Assembly: GCF_013128195.2 (NCBI RefSeq)
Contig: NZ_CP053452.2
Coordinates: 4,340,001 to 4,404,000 of the forward strand
DNA from: Frigoriglobus tundricola
GTDB taxonomy: Bacteria; Planctomycetota; Planctomycetia; Gemmatales; Gemmataceae
Length of the DNA stretch: 64,000 nt
Reading direction: 5' to 3'
Part shown: positions 27,033-36,358 of the stretch, one piece after another
How the letters are laid out: each line of letters starts with the position of its first letter
Position numbering within the stretch: the stretch's first letter is position 1
Made by a program: the position numbers and the translations under genes
The notes under the pieces: model-generated
What the model saw: the letters and a program-made list of their open reading frames with translations, nothing else
Database searches by the model: none
What the model was told of the DNA's origin: nothing

Positions 27033-27534
27033 TATGGGCAGGCGGGACGGACGTGTCGATGCGATCGTTCCCGTTTTCCCCGATCGGACACAAGACGGCT
27101 CGGTGCAAGACAGATAATATCGGCAGGGCCGCGGGCGTTCCGCCGAGTGGGCGTTCAACCGAACAGAGCTTCCGGGCGGGTCTCGAGTCGTGAAGTCGAA
27201 GACCCAAACCGGCGCGGCGTTCGGCTTTATGACCCGGGACCGTGCGACCCGAGACCCCATTCAGGTGCAACGCGCCCAACAGGCCAACTTGCGCCAACAT
27301 TTCGCCCGCAGCCACGTTGTGTTCGTTGACAGCGGTGGTGAGCGGATGATACCGTAATCCAAACGGGTTCTCGCACCCCCGTAAGAAGAATGACCGTTCC
27401 GTGCGCCCCCGGCGGCCCACTGGTCCCCGGCCCGTACCGAACCACGAACACGTCCGCACGTTTGTTCCGCTAACCTGGAGTCGGCGGCCCGACCGACATG
27501 GTTTGGTTCTGACCGCACCCGGAGAGACGCGATC
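27033..27534. other. Divergent intergenic region upstream of pilM
   Basis: About 500 bp separate the divergent rhomboid and pilM starts. No gene or clear repeat is seen. A TATTAT-like hexamer near 27112 on the minus strand could be part of the rhomboid promoter. The pil operon promoter must lie here but was not recognised. Confidence 0.4.
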
Positions 27535-30019
27535 ATGGCAGTACCGAAAGGCGTTTGGGGCATCGACATCGGCCAGTGCGCGCTCAAGGCGATGCGCATG
27601 GAGATGATCGACGGCAAGCCGACCGTGACCGCGTTCGACTACGTCGAACACACCAAGATCCTGTCCCAGCCCGACGCGGACCCCGACACCCTGATCCGCG
27701 AGGCGCTGGAAAAGTTCCTCTCCCGCAACCCCACCAAGGGCGACGACGTGGCCGTCGGCATCGCCGGCCAGTCCGGCCTCGCCCGGTTCGTCAAGCTGCC
27801 GCCGGTCGAAGAGAAGAAGATCGCCGAGATCGTCAAGTTCGAGGCGAAACAGCAGATCCCGTTCCCGCTCGACGAGGTCGTCTGGGACTTCCAGAAGATC
27901 GGCGGCGGCGGCGCCGTGGACGGGTTCGCGCTCGAGACCGAGATCGGCCTGTTCGCCATGAAGCGGGACGTGATCTCCCGCTACCTCGGTTACTTCAGCG
28001 GCACCAAGACCGAGGTCACGCTCGTCCAGATGTCGCCGCTCGCGCTCGTCAACTTCACCACCTTCGAGCTGCTCAAGTCGAACGACCCGAAGCCGCCGCC
28101 GGTCGAGGGGCAGGAGCCCGCCGAAGAGCCGGAGGAGGCGAACCCCACCCCGCGCGGCAAGAAGCGGTGCACGGTGGTCATGGACGTGGGCACCGACGCG
28201 TCCAACCTCATCATCACCGACGGCGGCAAGATCATCTGGCAGCGGCCGATCCCGCTCGGCGGCAACAACTTCACCCGCGCGCTGACCAAGGAGCTGAAGC
28301 TCACCTTCGCCAAGGCCGAGCACCTGAAGCGGAACGCCGCCAAGAGCCCGGACATGGCCAACATCCTCAAAGCCATCAAGCCGGTGCTCACCGACTTCGT
28401 CGGCGAGGTGCAGCGGTCGCTCGGCTACTTCACGAACACCCACCGCGACGCGCACGTCGCCCACCTCGTCGGCCTCGGCAGCGCGTTCAAGCTCCCGGGC
28501 CTTCAGAAGTACCTCGCCGACAAGCTCTCGCTGGAAGTGAAGAAGCCGACCAAGTTCGAGAAGCTGTTCGGCGAAACGGTCCTCGCGGACCCGCTGTTCC
28601 AGGAGAACCTGCTCACGTTCCCCGTCGCCTACGGGCTCGCGCTCCAGGGGCTGGGCCAGGCCCGGTTGACCACCAACCTGCTGCCCCGGGAGATCATCCA
28701 GGACCGGCTCATCCGCGCGAAGAAGCCCTACGCCGCCGCCGCCGCCGCCGCCCTGTTGCTCGGCATGGGCGGGCTGGCGATGGGGTTCGCCTCTCCGTAC
28801 GCCGCGAGCAACGACCCGCGGATCAAGGAGGGCCAGGACATGACCGAGAAGGCGGTCAAGGCCTTCGACGCCCAGACCAGCACGTTCAACACGAAGCTGA
28901 CCCAGTCGGCCCTGAAGCAGAAAGAGGTCAAGACGATCATCGCCGGCCAGGAGGAACGCCTAAACTGGCCGCGGTGGGTCGAGGTGTTCACCGCCACGCT
29001 GCCGCGCCCCGGCGACAACGGCAACCTGAACGACGCCTCGTTCCGGTTCAATTCCACCATCCCCGGCCCCGGCGAGCCGATGCCCAACCAGGTGGAACTG
29101 TGGCGCGGCAGCGGCAACGCCGGGCTGGCCGCGCTGGACTGGTTCAACAAGCGCATGCGGGTCGGGGTGCCGATCGAGGACGCGGTCGCCGACGCCAACT
29201 CCAAGTACCCCGAAGCGCTGGCGATGGTGAACGTCGAGACCGTGTACACCCGCTACGTGAACGACGTCAACGCCTTCCTCGCGGCGGCCGACAAGCAGGT
29301 GCAGAAAGATTACGATTCGCGGATCGCGGAATGGATGAAGGACGAGGAGCGCGAGAAGGACGAGGCCGCCGGCGGGCGGTGGAAACCGAAGGCGACGCCC
29401 GAACCGGGGTGGGTGATCGAGATCCGCGGGTTCACCGACCACAAGGAGGGCGAGACCTTCGTCCGCCAGGCCCTGCTCCACAACCTCCAGCGGTCGGACA
29501 CGTTCGCCCAGCAGACCGACGCGTCCGCCAAGGAAGACGGCAAGGGCGGGAAGGTGGGCAAGTACATCAACGCCGGTGTGGCGGACCCGGTCAAGGGGCG
29601 GATCAGTCACGCGTTCATTTATCGCGTGTTCCCGGCCGTATCTGATCCCCAATCGAACGTGTTCGTGTACATCAACCGCGGTTCGTACCTCGAATCGGTT
29701 CTCGGCTCGGCCGGGGGCGGCGCCGGGGGCGTGGGCGGCTTGCCCGGCAAACCGGGGGCCCCCCGGCCTGGGCGGGCCTCCTGGCGGCCCGCCGGGTGGG
29801 CCGGGCGGACAAACCGCGACCGGTGGCGACACCGCGGCGGCCGCGGCCCTCGCGCCCGGGTGGCGGCCGTTGGGCGGAGGGTCGGCCGCCGCCTCATCCG
29901 GTGGGGCGAGTTCGACGGCCGCTGGCGGGGCGGGTCGGCGGCGGTTCGAGTTCGTGGTGATGATGGTGTGGCGCGAGCCGACACCGTCCTCGTCGGGCGC
30001 CGCTCCGGCGGCCCCTTGA
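27535..30019 (+). CDS. pilM: Type IV pilus assembly PilM-like protein (frameshift near C-terminus)
   Basis: The N-terminal ~380 residues are an actin-like PilM ATPase: MAVPKGVWGIDIGQCALKAM, VAVGIAGQSGLARFVKLPPV, IPFPLDEVVWDFQ, CTVVMDVGTDASNLIITDG and HVAHLVGLGSAFKLPGL. A membrane helix follows (~400-420) and then a periplasmic part of ~400 residues, so PilM and a PilN-like region appear fused. At the C6 run 29759-29764 inside a Gly-Pro stretch the frame must move by one base. In the shifted frame the tail reads GPPGGPPGGPGGQTATGG ... RRRFEFVVMMVWREPTP and stops at 30019. Unshifted, it runs to 30132 as Arg-rich sequence. It leads a three-gene unit for a pilus or type II secretion-like machine. 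Confidence 0.82.
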
Positions 30020-30134
30020 TGCGATCGGACCGAACGACCCAACAATCAACCCGTGACCGCCGCCCCGAACCGCGGGCGGCTTTACTCGACCCCGACCGGG
30101 TCGCCCGATCCGAACACTGCCGGGCCACTTAACC

Positions 30135-31526
30135 ATGAAGAACAACGACGCGCTGAAAAAGCACCACTTCTGGATCTTGTTCGGGATCGTTCCGCTGTTC
30201 AGCCTGATCGGCGTTCAGTGCATCAGCTCCAACGTCGGCGGCGCGATCAGCAAGAAGGAAAAAGAGATCGACGACGCGAAGAAAAAGATCGCGCAAAAGA
30301 CCAACCCGAAGCCGAAATCCCTGATCGCCGACGCGGACACGTTGATCGAAAAAGTGGGCAGCAAGTCGGGCGACCTGCACAAGGAAAACTGGGAGCGGCA
30401 GAAGGACCTGTTCACGTGGCCCAACTCCGATCTCCTTAAAGAGATCGAGCGGAAGGGGCCGAAGTTCGGCGAACCCCTGCCGAACACCCGCGGCCAGTTC
30501 GACGAGTTCCGGAAGGCCGACGTCTACGAGTACGAGTTCTCCTCGATCCCGAAAAACGGGCCCCCCGCCCCCGGTCCGGGCACCGGGATGGCCGACCGGG
30601 TGGCCCCGACGCAGTTCAAGGGGGGCAGTTGGCGGTCGGTGCTCCGGCACGTGAGCGAATTCCCGCAGGTGAACATCACCAGCGACCAGGTGTGGCTCAT
30701 CATGGAAGACATCTGGGTGCAGCGGTCCCTGCTCTCCGCCATTCGCTCGGTCAACGAGGAGATGGCCTCCTTCCGCCGGGCGGTCAAGAACAGCAACGGG
30801 GACGTCGTGGACGACCCGACGTATGACGATCAGGGCCGCAAGGTCGCGGCGGGCAAGGACCAGAGCGGAAAGACGCCCCCGGCCCCCGCGCCCGAAAAGG
30901 AGAAGCTCAAAGCCCTGTTCCACAACCGCATCTGGGCCGTGGAACTGGAGGTGGTCCCCGAGGGCGACGAGCGGCGCCTGACGGGCACGCTGACCAACCT
31001 GTCCGAGCGCCTGCAACTGATGGGTACGGGGAACATGATGACGCTCCGCGTGTGGTTCACGAACACCGAGCAACCGACGCTGTTCCGCTTCGGCGGCGAG
31101 TTTCTGCCCGGTAAAGGGGCGATGAAGCGGGACAAGGACGGCCGCGACGTCCCGGCCAACGTCCTCCAAGTGGATCCGGCGGCGGCCCCCCTCCTGCCGC
31201 GGGGCAAACAGGTGAGCGAGATCGTCCGCGTCGAACAGGTGTTCGACGTGCGCACCGTGCCGATCAAGCGGATCGATGCCCTCGTGATGGGCAAGACCGA
31301 CAGCCGCATCGGTGACGAGAAGCCGCTCGTCCCGCCCGCGTTCATGAAGGAGGCGCCGCCGGCCGAGGGCGCTCCTCCCGGCGGCCCTCCCGGCGGCCCT
31401 CCCGGCGGCCCTCCCGGCGGTCTCCCCACCGGCCCTCCCGGCGGCAAGCTGATGGGCGGGCCGGGGGCGGCGGGCAGCAGGCCAGCCAGGGCCAACCGGC
31501 CGGTGGCGGACCGATCGCGGCCGTGA
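30135..31526 (+). CDS. Membrane-anchored pilus-operon protein, part 1
   Basis: The 463-residue product has an N-terminal membrane helix (HHFWILFGIVPLFSLIGVQC, ~10-29), a Lys/Glu-rich coiled-coil (~35-60) and a periplasmic domain, the layout of PilN/PilO or Amuc_1100-like inner-membrane pilus proteins. It ends in a GGPPGGPPGG run, after which the frame drifts into a short basic tail. The next open frame overlaps by four bases (GTGA at 31523-31526). Its upstream extension reads through GQQASQGQPAGGGPIAAV, which fits this protein far better. A missing base in the G-run around 31458-31472 would join them into one ~678-residue protein. A genuine coupled gene pair cannot be excluded. Confidence 0.65.
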   Translation: MKNNDALKKHHFWILFGIVPLFSLIGVQCISSNVGGAISKKEKEIDDAKKKIAQKTNPKPKSLIADADTLIEKVGSKSGDLHKENWERQKDLFTWPNSDLLKEIERKGPKFGEPLPNTRGQFDEFRKADVYEYEFSSIPKNGPPAPGPGTGMADRVAPTQFKGGSWRSVLRHVSEFPQVNITSDQVWLIMEDIWVQRSLLSAIRSVNEEMASFRRAVKNSNGDVVDDPTYDDQGRKVAAGKDQSGKTPPAPAPEKEKLKALFHNRIWAVELEVVPEGDERRLTGTLTNLSERLQLMGTGNMMTLRVWFTNTEQPTLFRFGGEFLPGKGAMKRDKDGRDVPANVLQVDPAAAPLLPRGKQVSEIVRVEQVFDVRTVPIKRIDALVMGKTDSRIGDEKPLVPPAFMKEAPPAEGAPPGGPPGGPPGGPPGGLPTGPPGGKLMGGPGAAGSRPARANRPVADRSRP

Positions 31527-32170
31527 TCGACGGAAACAAGCGCCGGTACCTGCCGGACGGGGTTACCGACCAGGTCCGCCGCATGCCGGTGGGCATCGTG
31601 GTCGTGGTCGATCAGTCGTACATCCAGGACGTGCTACTGGCGTTCGCCAACTCGCCGCTGCGGTTCCAGATCACGCAAGTGTCGTGGACGCGGTACCGTG
31701 GGAACGACCTCGCGACCGGTTCGAGCGGTGCGAGCGGCGGGTTCGGGGACAGCCCCCTCCTCATGGGATTCGGGAAGAACAACGTGACCGGTGCCGGCGA
31801 CCCGGATTCGATCAAGCGGCCGGGCAGCCGTCCGCCCGGCCGGGGTGCTCCCATTGGCCCGCCGGGCGGGTTCTCGGGGCCGGGCGGGTTCTCGGGGCCG
31901 GGCGGGTTCCCCACCGGCCCCGCCCCGAGCGCCGCGCCGTCGATCGCGTCCGAATCGCAGATCACCGCGGGGCTGGTGGAACTGAGCATCTATGGGGTCG
32001 TATCGCTGTACGAGAAGTACACGGAACCTACGGCGGCCGGCACGCCCGCGGCGAATGCGAACACGCCGGGTGTACCGCCCGCACCGCCCGCCACTCCCGG
32101 TACACCGCCCGGTCCGCCGATGAACCCGACCACGCCGCCCGCGAAGAAGCGCCGCCGCGTCCGCGCGTAA
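31523..32170 (+). CDS. Pilus-operon protein, part 2 (likely same gene)
   Basis: The 215-residue frame starts with GTG at 31523, overlapping the previous stop by four bases. It contains RRMPVGIVVVVDQSYIQDVLLAFANSPLRFQITQVSW, given here only as the segment around 31583-31690, an alpha/beta piece that looks like the end of a periplasmic domain. Gly-Pro-Phe repeats and a Pro-rich basic tail follow. There is no start-proximal signal or membrane segment of its own, which supports it being the frameshifted C-terminal part of the preceding protein. The next gene starts about 135 bp later on the same strand. Confidence 0.55.
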   Translation: MIDGNKRRYLPDGVTDQVRRMPVGIVVVVDQSYIQDVLLAFANSPLRFQITQVSWTRYRGNDLATGSSGASGGFGDSPLLMGFGKNNVTGAGDPDSIKRPGSRPPGRGAPIGPPGGFSGPGGFSGPGGFPTGPAPSAAPSIASESQITAGLVELSIYGVVSLYEKYTEPTAAGTPAANANTPGVPPAPPATPGTPPGPPMNPTTPPAKKRRRVRA

Positions 32171-32305
32171 ACTCGTCCGTCGGCGCGGGCGGACGTGCCG
32201 CCCGCGCCGTTGTAACAGACCACCAACGCCGACCGCACCGGGCCGTTATTCTTCAACACACGGACCGCCGCGGCGGGCGACCGAACGCTATGTGGGGGAC
32301 CAGTT

Positions 32306-34810
32306 ATGGCAAAACCGAAGTTCGACGCAAAAGCCTTCCTGCTCAAGCGCGGGGAGATGGTAGCGATGGGCATCGCCGGCTTCTTCTTGCTGGTCCTGCT
32401 CATCTGGGGCGCCTCGACGTGGAGCAGCGCACAGGACCCCGCGAAGACCGCCAACGAGCTGAAAGAGAAATCGAAGCAGGTCCACGCCAAAATCGAGAAC
32501 GGTGCGCCGGACGATGCGGACAAGGGGAAGCTGGCGTTCCCCGAGTTTCTCAAGAACATCAACGGGCAAAAAGCGGCGAAGGTGTCCGACTTCAGTCTGA
32601 ACGGGCCGTTCTTCGACCCGACGGCTCAGCCGAACACGAAGCGGGAAAACCCGCTGGTTCTGGGCATCGGCGAACTCCAGGTGGACCTGATCAAGGGCTC
32701 CATGCCCGGCGTCGATTTGACCCGGGATGGTGAGAACGACTGGCTGATCGCGGTTCTCACAACCAAGGTCGAGAAATCTCTCGACCCGGCATCGATCAAA
32801 GCGGCCACGGACCAACTACGGGCGGCCGCAAAAAAGGGAGGAAGAACCGGCAATTCCACTCTGACCACCACCCCCCAGACGCAGCCGGGCTTTGGCTCCG
32901 GGACCACAGGCTTTGGCCCGGGCATGGGTGGCCCCCCCGGCATGATGGGTCCCGGCGGGCGCCCCGGCATGGGTGGCCCCCCCGGCATGGGTGGCCCCCC
33001 CGGCATGGGTGGCCCCCCCGGCATGGGTGGCCCCCCCGGTATGATGGGACCCGGTGGACGACCCGGTATGGCGGGTCCCGGTGGGCGACCCGGTATGTTC
33101 GGGGCTCCTGGTGGCAGGTTCGATAACAGTGGTCAGCGGGTCGAGAAGGCGATCAAGTACGTTCCGCTGTCGGAGATCGACAACGCCCTCAAGAACGGCA
33201 ACCTGCCCGCGTTCACCATCATCCCGCTCCGGATAGTCACCGTTCACGCTGTGGTACCGTACAAGCAGCAGGTCGAGGAGATCCGGCGGGCGCTGCGGTT
33301 CCCGATCCCCCCGCCCAACGCGCCGAAGGCGGAGATCGAAAAGGCCGAGGCCGAAGTGCGGCAACTCGGGCCGGAGTACGCGGGGTTCGAAGTGCAGCGC
33401 CGCGTCAGCCGCGTTTCTCCCGAGGGGCAGGAAGAAGTCATCGAAGACTGGCCGGCGAAGCCCCAGAACCCGAAGGACACCAGCGGCAACTACAAGTTCG
33501 AAGAGAAGTACATCGAAAAGATCGACACGCGGAAGGTCGCCGACAACTTCGACGAGGGCTTCATCCCGTACTTCCTGAAGCCGGAGATGATGTTGGCCAT
33601 GCCGCTGCCGCAACTGACGAAAGACCTGAACGTGAAGTACCCGGAGATCACGCTCAAGGCCATCACCGACAACATCAAGAAACTGGAGGAGCGCAACCGC
33701 CCGAAGTTGACGCCGTCGGAGTTCGCCCAAAAGCTGGCCGGCCAGAAGTCACCGAAAGATGCGATCTACGGAATGAAGACGGGCGAATCCATGAGCGGCC
33801 TCAGTACCGACCCGATGAAACTCGGAGCGTTCGGTCCCGGCAAGAAGGGGCCGTTGGAAGGCGCCGTGCCCCCCGGTGGCCCGAACGCCGACCAGGTCGG
33901 GGCGACCGATATCGACAACTTCCTGCTCCGGTTCGTCGATAGTGACGTTCAACCCGGGTACACCTACCAGTACCGCATCCGCCTGCGGATGGTGAACCCG
34001 AATTTCGGGCAGGAGAAGCTCGTCGCCGACCCGGAGTACGCCAAGGAGAGCTACCACTACCTGCTCAGCCCCTGGACCCAGACGGACCAGATCACCGTGC
34101 CGGCCGAGTCGTTCGTTTACGCCCAGGACGTGAAGGCGTACCGCGAGAAGATCGACGCCGAGTACCCGCCGCGGAGCGACAGCGCGACCGGCGTTACGGC
34201 GACCGCCGAATCCCGGGCGGTGAACAACCTGCTCCAGGTCAAGGAGAACCAAGCGGTCCTCCAGATGGCGACCTGGATGGAACAGGTGCGGACCGGCACC
34301 GGCACCCAGCGCGAGCCGGTCGGGGCGTGGGTGGTCGCCGACATCCCGACGGGGCGCGGCGAGTTCGTTGGCCGCAAGCAGTTCATCAAGCTCCCGCTGT
34401 GGTCGGCCGAGACCCAGCAGTACCTGCTCCGCGAGGTCGGCGACAAGGTGGTCAGGGGGAAACTGCAGCAGCCGCGCGGGTGGCTGGTGGACTTCTCCAC
34501 GCCCTCGGTGCTGGTGGACTTCGAAGGCGGGCGCGTGAAGACCAAGATGAGCGTCCGGTTCGACCAAACGGGGAACGTGATCCCCGGCAACCGGGTCATC
34601 GACGAGGACGCGGCCACCGAAGTGCTGATCGCCCGTCACGACGGCAAGATGGTGGTCCGCGACAGCGAGGCCGACGGCCGCGACCCCAACCGCACGGCGA
34701 TCACGACGGAGTGGACGCGGTGGGTGAAGGACATCGAGAACCGCAAGACGGCCGGCGCCGGCGGCGAGCCGGGCAACATGTTCGACAACCCCAAGACCGG
34801 CGGCAAGTGA
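32306..34810 (+). CDS. Membrane-anchored protein with Gly-Met-Pro repeats (pilus operon)
   Basis: The 834-residue protein is not recognised beyond its layout. It has a short cytoplasmic N-terminus, one membrane helix (~17-37, VAMGIAGFFLLVLLIWGAS) and a long periplasmic part. A Gly/Met/Pro repeat region (~205-270) is encoded by tandem 18-bp units. The C-terminal half includes LRFVDSDVQPGYTYQYRIR, a fibronectin-like beta strand pattern, and VDFEGGRVKTKMSVRFD. It is the third gene of the pilM operon and the last before a strong terminator, so a structural role in the same inner-membrane/periplasmic platform is inferred. Confidence 0.6.
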   Translation: MAKPKFDAKAFLLKRGEMVAMGIAGFFLLVLLIWGASTWSSAQDPAKTANELKEKSKQVHAKIENGAPDDADKGKLAFPEFLKNINGQKAAKVSDFSLNGPFFDPTAQPNTKRENPLVLGIGELQVDLIKGSMPGVDLTRDGENDWLIAVLTTKVEKSLDPASIKAATDQLRAAAKKGGRTGNSTLTTTPQTQPGFGSGTTGFGPGMGGPPGMMGPGGRPGMGGPPGMGGPPGMGGPPGMGGPPGMMGPGGRPGMAGPGGRPGMFGAPGGRFDNSGQRVEKAIKYVPLSEIDNALKNGNLPAFTIIPLRIVTVHAVVPYKQQVEEIRRALRFPIPPPNAPKAEIEKAEAEVRQLGPEYAGFEVQRRVSRVSPEGQEEVIEDWPAKPQNPKDTSGNYKFEEKYIEKIDTRKVADNFDEGFIPYFLKPEMMLAMPLPQLTKDLNVKYPEITLKAITDNIKKLEERNRPKLTPSEFAQKLAGQKSPKDAIYGMKTGESMSGLSTDPMKLGAFGPGKKGPLEGAVPPGGPNADQVGATDIDNFLLRFVDSDVQPGYTYQYRIRLRMVNPNFGQEKLVADPEYAKESYHYLLSPWTQTDQITVPAESFVYAQDVKAYREKIDAEYPPRSDSATGVTATAESRAVNNLLQVKENQAVLQMATWMEQVRTGTGTQREPVGAWVVADIPTGRGEFVGRKQFIKLPLWSAETQQYLLREVGDKVVRGKLQQPRGWLVDFSTPSVLVDFEGGRVKTKMSVRFDQTGNVIPGNRVIDEDAATEVLIARHDGKMVVRDSEADGRDPNRTAITTEWTRWVKDIENRKTAGAGGEPGNMFDNPKTGGK
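32921..33037 (+). repeat. 18-bp tandem coding repeats with C7 tracts
   Basis: The unit GGCATGGGTGGCCCCCCC occurs four times in tandem at 32966-33037 and once more at 32921-32938, with diverged relatives to about 33110. Each encodes GMGGPP and contains seven consecutive C residues. Copy-number change would alter the protein in six-residue steps, and slippage in a C7 run would shift the frame. Confidence 0.9.
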
Positions 34811-34827
34811 TCGCCGTCTGATCCGCG

Positions 34828-34861
34828 ACCGCGGCCGGGTTCGTCCCGGCCGCGGTTTTTT
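34828..34861 (+). terminator. Strong intrinsic terminator of the pilM operon
   Basis: ACCGCGGCCGGG (34828-34839) pairs perfectly with CCCGGCCGCGGT (34845-34856), with a 5-nt TTCGT loop and TTTTTT immediately after. This is a textbook Rho-independent terminator 18 bp after the last pil-operon gene. Confidence 0.93.
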
Positions 34862-35150
34862 CTTTCGACGTGCCAAACGGCTCCGCCCGTCGGCCCGCCC
34901 ACGGGGCCGACCACAACTTCCCGGCGCCCCCGGGCGGCCGGGTTCGCGCGTTCACTGGCGGGCCGGTCGGACCGTAGACGGACCCGCGCGGCGACGGCCG
35001 GCACCGTTGACGGCTTCGATGGCCGACCGTCGCCCCCCGGATATGCTGACCTGGCCTCGGCCGACGCCGGTACCGGGACCGACGAAGCCGCCGGTTCCAA
35101 CAGGGAACAACTTTTTTTGAGAGAGGGCGCGCCGTGTCGCCCGATGCGCA

Positions 35151-35993
35151 ATGAGTCCGTGGGTTACCGGTTTGGTCCTTTTCTCGGCCGTCCTGCACGC
35201 ATCGTGGAACGCTCTCCTGAAAGGCGGCAGCGACCGGCTGCACTCGGTCACGGTGATGGCCGTGGCGGCGAGTCTGGTATCCGCCGTGTGGGCCGCCTTC
35301 CTGCCCGCCCCGCTCGCGGAGAGTTGGTCTTATATCGGCCTTTCCGTCGCCCTTCACGTCGCTTACAACCTGCTGCTGGTGGCGGCCTACCGGCACGGCG
35401 ATCTGGGCGTGACCTACCCCGTCGCCCGTGGCTCGTCGCCGCTGCTGGTGGCCGCCGGTGCCGCGATCTTGGCGGGGGAACGGCCCGACGCCCTCGCGCT
35501 CGTTGGGATCGCTCTGGTGTGCGGCGGGATCCTCGGCCTGGCCCGCGAGCACCGACGCGGCCCGCGTTCGCGGGTTATCGCCCCCGCCGTCCTGACGGGG
35601 GTGACCATCGCCGCCTACACCGTCGTTGACGGGCTCGGGAGCCGGGTATCGGGTGACGCGGGGGCGTACGCGGCGTGGCTCTTCCTGGCCACCGGTCCGG
35701 CGATGCTTCCGGTCTGGGCCTGGCAGCGGCGTGTGCCCGGCGGACTCGTCCGGCTCGACGCCGGAACGCTGCGGTCGGCGGCGGGTGGGGTGGTGTCGCT
35801 GGCGGCGTACGCCATCGTCATTTGGGCGGCGAGCATCAGCCCGATGGGTCCGGTGTCGGCGTTGCGGGAATCCAGCGTCGTCGTCGCGGCCGTCCTGGGG
35901 TGGCTGTTCCTCGGCGAGCCGCTCAAGTGGTGGCGGCTGGTCGCGTGCCTTGTGGTGGCGACGGGGGCCGCGTGCCTCGGGCTGCGGGGGTGA
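35151..35993 (+). CDS. EamA/DMT-family transporter
   Basis: The 280-residue protein has about ten hydrophobic helices arranged as two EamA repeats, the drug/metabolite transporter fold. The first repeat shows VLHASWNALLKGG and YPVARGSSPLLVAAGAAILAGE; the second ends ALRESSVVVAAVLGWLFLGEPLKWWRL (quoted in part), with the Glu typical of this family. It sits alone after the pil terminator. The ATG at 35151 is supported by the start of the first helix; no strong Shine-Dalgarno is seen. The substrate cannot be inferred. Confidence 0.85.
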   Translation: MSPWVTGLVLFSAVLHASWNALLKGGSDRLHSVTVMAVAASLVSAVWAAFLPAPLAESWSYIGLSVALHVAYNLLLVAAYRHGDLGVTYPVARGSSPLLVAAGAAILAGERPDALALVGIALVCGGILGLAREHRRGPRSRVIAPAVLTGVTIAAYTVVDGLGSRVSGDAGAYAAWLFLATGPAMLPVWAWQRRVPGGLVRLDAGTLRSAAGGVVSLAAYAIVIWAASISPMGPVSALRESSVVVAAVLGWLFLGEPLKWWRLVACLVVATGAACLGLRG

Positions 35994-36358
35994 TCGGGCA
36001 GAGGGTTGGCCGACTGACCGACACGTGTTCTTACTCGCCCGCTCGATCGCGTAGAACCGGTACTCTCGTCGCTTCGGGGATTCGCCGTCCGGGGCGCCCT
36101 GGTGCGCGGCGACACCTTCCGCGAAGGCTCGCCACGCGGCGTGGAAGGTGGAAGTGCGCTCTTCCCTTCAGGACCAGCCCCCGCGGCGGCTCGCTTCCCC
36201 GTACCGGCGGAGCGTCTCGGGACCGGTCGATGCCGCCGCTTCAAATGCCCCTGCGCCTCAACACAGGGGGCTCACGCCCCCCCGCGCCGCGGACGCTCGT
36301 CGGTGCCGCCGCTTTAACATTCCTCTGCGCCCGTCCGGATCGCACCGGAACCCAACAC
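35994..36358. other. Intergenic region with imperfect direct repeat
   Basis: About 365 bp lie between convergent genes. TGCCGCCGCTTCAAATGCCC (near 36233) and TGCCGCCGCTTTAACATTCC (near 36304) are diverged direct repeats about 70 bp apart, flanking GGGGGCTCACGCCCCCC, a small palindrome. No gene is seen. Confidence 0.5.

Noticed and set aside
27555-29645. A 696-codon frame overlapping pilM
   Set aside because: Arg-rich shadow of the pilM frame. The pilM frame has recognisable PilM motifs over the same DNA.
32921-33110. Regularly spaced repeats resembling a CRISPR array
   Set aside because: The units are contiguous 18-bp coding repeats without spacers, in frame within a long gene.
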